From a bacterium (GTDB lineage: Bacteria; JAMCPX01): a DNA stretch of 11,217 bases. A program made the position numbers and the translations under genes. The stretch is from NCBI GenBank assembly GCA_021815065.1, contig JAKAHI010000013.1:1-11217 (forward strand). Direction: 5' to 3'. Each line of letters starts with the position of its first letter. Position 1 is the first letter of the stretch. The notes beneath the pieces are model-generated. The model did not search any database and had not been told where the DNA came from. It saw only the letters and a list, made by a program, of their open reading frames with translations. Below are positions 1 to 4,890 of the stretch, one piece after another.

Positions 1-1
1 A

Positions 2-280
2 TCAATCCAGCCCTATGGAAAACATGGCTTCGAGATTGTGCCGCGAGTATACCTTGAATCCGACCGATGTATTCGCTTTTACTATGCCATCTTTTTTCAG
101 CATGTTGTTGGTTACTATATCAGGCAGTTCCTCTATGGCGGCAACCCGTACGATGGCAAGCAGGTCGTAATCGCCGGTAATCGAGTATACCTCCGTCACT
201 CCTTCTATCTGAGAAATATCTTCGGCAAGCTCCTCAAGTTTCTCGGGCTTGCATGCTATATGAACAAAAGCCGTGATCAT
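2..280 (-). CDS. Stand-alone Lrp/AsnC-type ligand-binding (RAM/SARD) domain protein
   Basis: This 92-residue protein consists only of the C-terminal effector-binding domain of the Lrp/AsnC family (RAM domain). It starts with the family pattern ITAFVHIACKPEKLEELAE, followed by the typical G-V-T-E-V-Y-S-I-T-G-D-Y-D-L-L-A-I-V core (about residues 27-44) and a C-terminal V-G-F-K-V-Y segment. There is no N-terminal helix-turn-helix, and the frame is complete from ATG to TGA, so this is not a truncation. Stand-alone RAM proteins of this family form alpha/beta oligomers that bind amino acids; some may partner with full-length Lrp proteins, others have no known role. A good Shine-Dalgarno (GGAGG, about 7 bases before the ATG) supports the start. 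It lies 100 bases downstream of the dehydrogenase gene on the same strand and has a promoter-like sequence of its own. Family assignment is firm; ligand and partner are unknown. Confidence 0.9.
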   Translation of the reverse strand: MITAFVHIACKPEKLEELAEDISQIEGVTEVYSITGDYDLLAIVRVAAIEELPDIVTNNMLKKDGIVKANTSVGFKVYSRHNLEAMFSIGLD

Positions 281-305
281 AGACTCCTCCTTTCCCGGAC
301 AATGC

Positions 306-334
306 AGATTATCATTTTCTGGCCGTATTTACAA
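306..334 (-). promoter_or_regulatory. Putative sigma70-type promoter of the RAM-domain gene
   Basis: Read on the minus strand, TTGTAA (334-329) and TAATCT (311-306) are separated by 17 bases. The -10 lies about 25 bases before the start codon at 280, which leaves room for a short leader with the GGAGG ribosome site. Both boxes are imperfect matches, so this is only a candidate. Readthrough from the dehydrogenase gene is the alternative. Confidence 0.35.
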
Positions 335-380
335 ATATCTTCTGACCGACGCAAAAAATGCGTTTGAAAAAATGACATGG

Positions 381-1355
381 TTAGACATAGTCTTTGAAAT
401 CCACAATGCCCTTGATCTCTTCATTCTTGACAAACCGCTGAATATTCTCCAGAGCTGCGTGAACACCCATTTCCATGACCTGCGGTACAATGGCTGAATT
501 GTGCGGAGAGCCGAGCAGGTTCGGCAGATCGAAAAACGGATAGCCGATACGGAATTCACCGTGCCTGAACGGTTCTACCCACCATGCATCGATGCCTGCC
601 ATAAAATACGGATTTGTCTTCAGATGGTTATAGAGCGCTCCTTCATCAATGATCTCGCCCCGTGCAACGTTTATCAGAATAGCGTCCTTCTTCATTGTAT
701 CGAGCTGCATGCTTCCGATAATCCCCTTTGTATGCTTGTTCAGGGGAAGCGTTATGACAACAATATCCGACTGCGATAATACGGAATCGAGGTCTTTGAG
801 CGTGCCGATAAATGCAACATCTTCGTCCGTTTTGCCGGAGGTATTGACAGCGAATATCTTCACGCGGAAGGCGCGCATATACCGTGCAACGGCCTTGCCG
901 ATGCCGCCATAGCCCAGTATCCCGCACGTCAGGCCGCCGAGTACCCTGGCATCAATATGCTCAAACACGCCTTCTGACAATTTCCTGTGCCCGGGCATAA
1001 GCTTTTTCAACAGTGCAAGGGTCATTGCCATAACATGCTCTGCCATAGGCTCTGCGTATGCACCGACGTTTCCGGCAACGACTATGTCCTGCCTCAGTCT
1101 TGAAAAAGGAAGGTGGTCGGCACCAGCGGATACAAGCTGAAGCAGCCTGACGCTGCCCATGCAGGGAAACTCGTTTTCTTCATATTCCCTCGAAGGGTTC
1201 CACGACAGCACGATGTCCGCTTTGGAGATCGCCTTCGTCCTTTGAGCCTGCGGCAGATCGAGCAGGAAGGTAACCCTGCACGATTCGCGCAGCGACTCTT
1301 CTATGACCTGTTTTTCTTGCTCCGGCACATTGAATGAAACAACAAGATCATGCAT
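381..1355 (-). CDS. D-isomer-specific 2-hydroxyacid dehydrogenase family protein
   Basis: This 324-residue protein has the full domain order of NAD(P)-dependent D-2-hydroxyacid dehydrogenases and is of normal family length. The split substrate domain contains the L-V-S-A-G-A-D-H segment (about 74-81) and N-V-G-A-Y-A-E-P-M-A-E-H-V (96-108). The Rossmann domain has G-Y-G-G-I-G at 148-153. The catalytic triad expected for the family is visible: Arg232 in VARGEIIDEGAL, Glu261 in DAWWVEP and His285 in SPHNSA. Such enzymes reduce 2-keto acids or oxidise 2-hydroxyacids in the cytoplasm. The end of the second Rossmann strand reads A-V-N-T-S-G-K without the usual acidic residue, so NADP use is possible. 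The start is supported by GGTGG 8 bases upstream. Neighbours do not reveal the substrate; glyoxylate, hydroxypyruvate or phosphoglycerate-like substrates cannot be told apart here. Confidence 0.9.
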   Translation of the reverse strand: MHDLVVSFNVPEQEKQVIEESLRESCRVTFLLDLPQAQRTKAISKADIVLSWNPSREYEENEFPCMGSVRLLQLVSAGADHLPFSRLRQDIVVAGNVGAYAEPMAEHVMAMTLALLKKLMPGHRKLSEGVFEHIDARVLGGLTCGILGYGGIGKAVARYMRAFRVKIFAVNTSGKTDEDVAFIGTLKDLDSVLSQSDIVVITLPLNKHTKGIIGSMQLDTMKKDAILINVARGEIIDEGALYNHLKTNPYFMAGIDAWWVEPFRHGEFRIGYPFFDLPNLLGSPHNSAIVPQVMEMGVHAALENIQRFVKNEEIKGIVDFKDYV

Positions 1356-1356
1356 T

Positions 1357-1392
1357 TTATTCCACCGTTGATGCCGGCCTTTTGTCTTCCAT
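1357..1392 (-). other. Possible 11-codon leader reading frame before the dehydrogenase
   Basis: On the minus strand an ATG at 1392-1390 opens an 11-codon frame (MEDKRPASTVE) that stops with TAA at 1359-1357, one base before the dehydrogenase ATG at 1355. A strong GGGAGG sequence lies only 4 bases before the ATG, closer than usual. A start at 1404 in the same frame would add MGGR but lose that ribosome site. The frame could couple translation or act as a leader peptide, but it is short enough to arise by chance. It contains no run of regulatory codons. Confidence 0.2.
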
Positions 1393-1451
1393 TCTTCCTC
1401 CCATGTTCATACCTGCAGCGTGTCCGTCGGGCACGTACCGTACCGGTGTAT

Positions 1452-1479
1452 AGTATATTCACAGATTGCTTTTGATCAA
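1452..1479 (-). promoter_or_regulatory. Putative sigma70-type promoter of the dehydrogenase gene
   Basis: On the minus strand TTGATC (1479-1474) and TATACT (1457-1452) are separated by 16 bases. Transcription would start near 1445, giving a leader of about 90 bases before the dehydrogenase ATG at 1355. The -10 box is close to consensus and the spacing is acceptable. The promoter sits just after the hairpin that follows the upstream mosaic-protein gene, which suggests that the dehydrogenase is transcribed independently. Confidence 0.5.
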
Positions 1480-1526
1480 CCAAGCCCGCACCAATAAAGA
1501 TAAACTGGTATCTTTTTTTATGCTAT

Positions 1527-1569
1527 CGGGGGCAGGAGAAGATTATTGTTTTCAGGCAACCTGCCCCCG
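1527..1569 (-). terminator. GC-rich hairpin after the mosaic-protein gene (possible terminator, no U-tract)
   Basis: CGGGGGCAGG (1527-1536) and CCTGCCCCCG (1560-1569) are a perfect 10-base inverted repeat with a 23-base loop. It begins 16 bases downstream of the TAA stop of the 699-residue gene on the minus strand, the right place for a terminator or a 3'-end stabiliser. No run of U follows the hairpin in that direction; the nearby homopolymer (1512-1518) would be read as A. It is therefore not a classical intrinsic terminator and may protect the transcript end or act with Rho. Confidence 0.5.
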
Positions 1570-1584
1570 GATCTGTGGTATGTA

Positions 1585-3684
1585 TTACCAGTTGCCTCCG
1601 CCGGCAAATTGTGGGCCCGAGTACGGGAAGTACTGGGGACCTGATCCGACACCCTTCAGTTCTACCACTACATTTGTGTAATTCGGCACAACGACCCATA
1701 CATTTCCTGATGGATCTATGGCTATACCCTGCGGCATACCCATCGGAGAAAAGAAAGCGTTAATAGCATACGTAGACAGTAAAGCACCAGAAGGACTCAA
1801 TTCCGTTACACTATTAGGACTGCTGATCCAGACATTACCCGATGCATCGATTGCTATACCTTCCGGATTATTGCCTGCAAAACGGGTGGCTATCAAGTTG
1901 CCGGAAGAATCCAATTCTGTTACCGTATAACTGCCAGTGTTCGCAATCCAGATATGCCCCGACTGGTCTATTGCTATGCCCGAAGGCATAGTACCTGTTG
2001 CAAAGGTACCTGCAGCAGTACAAGTAGAGGTTACTTGAATTGCCTGTACCGTATTGTCTCCAAAATTTGTTACCCAGATACAGCCTGAAGCATCTATTGC
2101 GATCCTTTTGGGTTCAGTACCAACCGTACACATTTTTACATTCGCGCCGAGCTCTGTTATGAAATTGCCTGCTGTTTCTGCTGCCCATATGTTGCCTGAA
2201 TTGTCTATGGTTATACCTGCAGGCCCATTCCCAATATTATAATTCCCCATAAGAGACCCATCGGGACCCAATTCGATCACATTCATAAACCCATCCGTTC
2301 CCCAGAGATTACCGGATGCATCGATTGCCAGACCACCGGATATAGTAGTATTGTTGTAATGCCCGATGATGTTACCTGAAGGATCCAATACCACGATCCC
2401 GCCGCCCTGCGTAGTAGCAAAAATATCGCCGGATGCATCCACCGCAAGATCAATTGCCGGAGTTCCTAGAAAATATGTGAGCAACGTAGGTGTAGTACCT
2501 GCCTGATTCGAGTATATGCTTTCTCCGTTCGCATTGACGCCGGTGACCACAAAGGAATAAGCTGTTCCATTGGTCAGGTCCGTTACCTTGTAAGCGGTCG
2601 TTGCGGTCGCTCCAACGGCTGTATATGTCCCGCCTCCTGTCACTTCATAGACGTTGTAGCTTGTTGCAGGGGTTGATGTACTCCATGTCAATGCAATATT
2701 TTCGTATCCTGCGGAAGCCTGCAGGTTGTACGGAGGTAATGGGGCATTGCTTGCAGCTATCGGTATGGTGCCTGTTATTACACCGCCATAAATATCGCTG
2801 ATGGTGACCGTTATGTACCCTCCGGCACCCTGGATAAGAGGCGCCGTCAGCACGGCAGTTGTTGTTGCAGGCGTTATTGTCCAACCCGCGGTTGTTGTCC
2901 ATGTATAACTCAATGCATCGCCATCAGGGTCGGACGCATTAACGGTAGCGGATAGAGTACCTCCGGGAACGACGGGATTCGGCAGGGCTGTAAAATTGCT
3001 GATAACCGGGAAAGTATTGTCCCCGGTGCTGATGGGAAGGGAACCTTGAACAACACCGCCGTTACCGTCATCTATGGTCACCGTTACCGTACCTCCGTTC
3101 CCATACTGGTAAGGGGATAGTATTTGTATATCCGGTGTGCCCTGTCCCGTTTTTATTACCCATCCGTTTGGTATTGACCAGGCATAGGTAAGGGAATCAC
3201 CGTCTTCGTCTGTTGCTGAAACGGATAAAGACATTGTCCCGCCTCTGGTTACGGGGTTTGGAGACGCAGATATACTGCTTATCACCGGATATGCATTGTT
3301 CATGGTGCTGATCGGTGTTGCGGCTACTGCGTACCGGTCATACGTATCGGTAACGATGACGGTTGCTGTACCGTCTACACCGTATGTATCGGGTGCTTGT
3401 ATCGTCGCTGTCGGCGAATCTCCTCCGCTGACAACAGACCAGCTTCCCGTTGTTGTCCAGGTATAGGTCAGCGCGAGCCTCTGTTCGCTCCGAGCTATAA
3501 CCGAAACGGTGAATGTTCCACCAGGATGTGCGGGTATTCCGGCATAAGAAATACCGCTTATAACAATCTGGTTGGCAGGCTGGACGGGCAAAGTAGAAGT
3601 ATTATTCTTTTTGGAGCAGCGCGTGGCAATAATTAAATATACAAGCGAAAGGGATACAATAGATAATATTTTTATTATTTTCAT
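1585..3684 (-). CDS. Exported mosaic protein: Ig-like repeats, fibronectin type III, NHL/Vgb-like beta-propeller
   Basis: This 699-residue secreted protein begins with a signal sequence (basic MKIIK, hydrophobic residues 6-20) and a cysteine at 23 followed by S-K-K-N-N. It could be a lipoprotein, but the residue before the cysteine is Arg, which breaks the normal lipobox. Three tandem Ig/PKD-like repeats follow (about 39-131, 132-225, 226-311), marked by P-V-I-S, S-A-S-P-N-P-V, D-E/P-D-G-D-x-L-x-Y-x-W and G-G-x-x-x-V-T-I-x-D. Next comes one fibronectin type III domain (about 315-398, S-Y-N-V-Y-E and Y-S-F-V-V-T-G-V-N). Seven copies of G-I-A-I-D-x-S-G-N-V-W then run from 411 to 664, typical of NHL or streptogramin-lyase-like propellers. 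The tail is rich in Gly, Pro and aromatic residues. A role in surface binding or extracellular recognition is inferred; no catalytic residues were recognised. GGAGG lies 8 bases before the ATG and a near-consensus promoter stands just upstream. Confidence 0.9.
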   Translation of the reverse strand: MKIIKILSIVSLSLVYLIIATRCSKKNNTSTLPVQPANQIVISGISYAGIPAHPGGTFTVSVIARSEQRLALTYTWTTTGSWSVVSGGDSPTATIQAPDTYGVDGTATVIVTDTYDRYAVAATPISTMNNAYPVISSISASPNPVTRGGTMSLSVSATDEDGDSLTYAWSIPNGWVIKTGQGTPDIQILSPYQYGNGGTVTVTIDDGNGGVVQGSLPISTGDNTFPVISNFTALPNPVVPGGTLSATVNASDPDGDALSYTWTTTAGWTITPATTTAVLTAPLIQGAGGYITVTISDIYGGVITGTIPIAASNAPLPPYNLQASAGYENIALTWSTSTPATSYNVYEVTGGGTYTAVGATATTAYKVTDLTNGTAYSFVVTGVNANGESIYSNQAGTTPTLLTYFLGTPAIDLAVDASGDIFATTQGGGIVVLDPSGNIIGHYNNTTISGGLAIDASGNLWGTDGFMNVIELGPDGSLMGNYNIGNGPAGITIDNSGNIWAAETAGNFITELGANVKMCTVGTEPKRIAIDASGCIWVTNFGDNTVQAIQVTSTCTAAGTFATGTMPSGIAIDQSGHIWIANTGSYTVTELDSSGNLIATRFAGNNPEGIAIDASGNVWISSPNSVTELSPSGALLSTYAINAFFSPMGMPQGIAIDPSGNVWVVVPNYTNVVVELKGVGSGPQYFPYSGPQFAGGGNW

Positions 3685-3707
3685 TGTACGATCCTCCTTA
3701 AATCAAT

Positions 3708-3736
3708 ATTATATATGAAAATAGTGGTTTCATCAA
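3708..3736 (-). promoter_or_regulatory. Near-consensus sigma70-type promoter of the mosaic-protein gene
   Basis: On the minus strand TTGATG (3736-3731) and a perfect TATAAT (3713-3708) are separated by exactly 17 bases in an AT-rich stretch. Transcription would start near 3701, immediately before the AAGGAGGAT ribosome-binding sequence (about 3700-3692) and only about 17 bases before the ATG at 3684. This is the best promoter in the window and implies that the gene is expressed strongly and separately from the lipoprotein gene upstream. Confidence 0.7.
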
Positions 3737-3838
3737 TATAAATTTTAATGAATCTATGGGCGACCCCATTCTTACATAAGCTCTTTTATTGATAGGCGGT
3801 TTTACCTGTATCGAATGACATTGATATATGTGGGGGTG

Positions 3839-4345
3839 TTATTCGTCGTTCTGTATACTGCAATGAATGCCGAGTACCCTGAGTTTCCGGGCTTGTTCCG
3901 GAAAAAAGCCCTCTTTTTTCCAGCACAGTATTTCAGATAGGGACTGAATGCCAAACCCTGCTCTTTGCCATGCTTCAGCCTCGCTGCGTGTGAAACCAGC
4001 CCGCCTCCATGCGTAGAAATCATTAATGGCAAAGTGTGTTCCTTTTTCGAGTAGAGCACGGGGTTTCGAACTTGAAGGTTCTATGCGCCACACTTCATAA
4101 TTCTGGATAATATCATCCTCGTGTTTTAGCCGTTTATAACCATCGAAACCCATGTTCCATCTGATGGCGGTATTGGGATCCGTCGTGTAATAACTATTAA
4201 TGCCTAATTCGGTTCCTTTGAGATTGGCATACAGATTGTCGTTCAGCGTCTCTGCCATGGGAGGCGTTGGCCAACAACCTGCTGCACCTATCAGCACTAC
4301 GATGCAGGTCAAGGCATATATGGTACGTCTTCGTCTCAATATCAT
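3839..4345 (-). CDS. Small lipoprotein with W-x-x-x-G-F repeats, function unknown
   Basis: This 168-residue protein starts with an Arg-rich N-terminus (MILRRRR), a hydrophobic segment (residues 9-20) and a good lipobox ending in G-A-A-G-C at Cys24, so it is probably a lipid-anchored envelope protein. The middle (about 35-95) matches no family that I recognise. The C-terminal part carries three short helical repeats: F-Y-A-W-R-R-A-G-F at 110-118, E-A-W-Q-R-A-G-F at 124-131 and I-L-C-W-K-K-E-G-F at 139-147, each followed by polar residues and S-E-A or P-E-Q-A. A degenerate fourth unit (K-L-R-V-L-G-I) ends the protein. Repeats of this W-x-x-x-G-F type occur in bacterial proteins of unknown role, perhaps as small interaction modules. 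The ribosome site is weak (AAGAG about 11 bases before the ATG). It lies 154 bases upstream of the mosaic protein, and both products may act at the cell surface. Confidence 0.8.
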   Translation of the reverse strand: MILRRRRTIYALTCIVVLIGAAGCWPTPPMAETLNDNLYANLKGTELGINSYYTTDPNTAIRWNMGFDGYKRLKHEDDIIQNYEVWRIEPSSSKPRALLEKGTHFAINDFYAWRRAGFTRSEAEAWQRAGFGIQSLSEILCWKKEGFFPEQARKLRVLGIHCSIQNDE

Positions 4346-4481
4346 AATGCACTTTATTCTCTTATATCACAAAAACGTGCCCATAGGCCATAGGGGTTTG
4401 GGGGCAACCTTTGACGTTGGCTGGTCACCGGCAAATAATCGGTCTGAAAATTGCAAGCAGAAGGAAGGATTGGGGTCAGGC

Positions 4482-4559
4482 CTACACATTACACACCCCT
4501 AATCTGTTGCGAATATCCTTCATCATGTCGTTTAACTTCTTATCCTTTTCTAACTCCAT
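4482..4559 (-). CDS. Possible 25-codon small ORF or decayed 3' tail of a mobile-element gene
   Basis: On the minus strand an ATG at 4559-4557 opens a frame of 25 codons ending in TAG (4484-4482), inside the left GGGGTCAGG repeat. The peptide is very polar (MELEKDKKLNDMMKDIRNRL, then GVCNV) and could form a charged helix. AAGGA lies 6 bases before the ATG, and TTGACA (4622-4617) with TGATAT (4599-4594), 17 bases apart, forms a promoter-like pair. Upstream in the same frame a TAA occurs at 4569-4567, so a longer intact gene is excluded. Either it is a real microprotein carried by the repeat, or it is the remnant C-terminus of a lost transposase-like gene. The coding appearance is suggestive but not proof. 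Confidence 0.25.
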   Translation of the reverse strand: MELEKDKKLNDMMKDIRNRLGVCNV

Positions 4560-4629
4560 TCCGAATCCTTAACGGTCTCGACATAATTCACTCATATCAC
4601 ATCCACGAAATGTCTTTGTCAAGCGTGTA

Positions 4630-4786
4630 CAGGCTGTTGAAAAACTCGGATTACTGTCATTGCAAACGCGGGCACACAGCGGAGATGAGTCGAGTAATCC
4701 AGGTTTTTATAAACCAATAAGTTACAGATTGCTTCGTCGCAAAATCACTCCTCGCAATGATATGCAGGGGCTTTTTCAACAGCCTG
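4630..4786. mobile_element. MITE-like palindromic element with CAGGCTGTTGAAAAA ends
   Basis: The element is bounded by CAGGCTGTTGAAAAA at 4630-4644 and its perfect reverse complement at 4772-4786; the match extends one more base outwards on each side (4629, 4787). Its length is 157 bases and it holds no plausible gene. Internal palindromes add structure: GGATTAC (4648-4654) with GTAATCC (4694-4700), and TCATTGC (4657-4663) with GCAATGA (4754-4760). The minus strand around 4760-4727 has the TCATTGCGAGG...GACGAAGCAATC pattern of a palindromic repeat widespread in bacterial genomes. Without a transposase it would depend on one elsewhere. No convincing target-site duplication flanks it. Confidence 0.6.
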
Positions 4787-4852
4787 TGCAGCCCTGACCC
4801 CAGTCTTTCAATGACGGGTTCGCGACAACACGAAAACAGACTGCTCACACTG

Positions 4853-4880
4853 TTGACTTTTCTCATATCGCCATTGTAAA
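4853..4880 (+). promoter_or_regulatory. Weak candidate promoter of the diguanylate cyclase-aromatic operon
   Basis: TTGACT (4853-4858) and TGTAAA (4875-4880) are separated by 16 bases. Transcription would start only a few bases before the ATG at 4891, which lacks a clear Shine-Dalgarno (only AAAGA at 4879-4883), so the transcript could be almost leaderless. The site lies just downstream of the repeat region. The -10 matches four of six positions; another promoter or start cannot be excluded. Confidence 0.25.
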
Positions 4881-4890
4881 GAATTATACT

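Larger units (their letters stand above)
4471..4802. repeat. Composite repeat region bounded by inverted 18-mers with a GGGGTCAGG core
   Basis: TGGGGTCAGGCCTACACA at 4471-4488 is repeated in inverted orientation at 4785-4802, where the minus strand reads TGGGGTCAGGGCTGCACA; 16 of 18 positions match. The 332-base interval fills most of the divergent region between the lipoprotein and the diguanylate cyclase operon. I recall GGGGTCAGGCCT-like sequences recurring near REP-type (Y1) transposase genes and in intergenic repeats of related bacteria, but no transposase is present here. The right copy overlaps the end of the inner MITE-like element by three bases (4785-4787, or two beyond its minimal boundary). 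No clear target duplication was seen around the outer ends. The rest of the 545-base gap (4346-4470 and 4803-4890) shows nothing beyond a 7-base tandem repeat, CCATAGG twice, at 4381-4394 and weak promoter-like sequence. Confidence 0.6.

Noticed and set aside
281..380. Terminator hairpin CGCA-T-run-TGCG near 349-361 after the dehydrogenase gene
   Set aside because: Only four base pairs with the T-run in the loop rather than after the stem, so it is not a credible intrinsic terminator.
4346..4470. Possible c-di-GMP (GEMM) or other riboswitch upstream of the diguanylate cyclase
   Set aside because: I looked for the conserved GEMM core and did not find it, and the stretch is separated from the gene by the repeat region.
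4200..4720. Two overlapping plus-strand frames (100 and 89 residues) across the divergent region
   Set aside because: The first overlaps the lipoprotein gene antisense and the second runs through the repeats; neither shows a family motif or a ribosome site.
4657..4866. 69-residue minus-strand frame with LLKKPLHIIARSDFATKQS
   Set aside because: It is read from the palindromic repeat; peptides of the IARSDxATKQS type are known translation artefacts of such repeats, and the frame has no good ribosome site.
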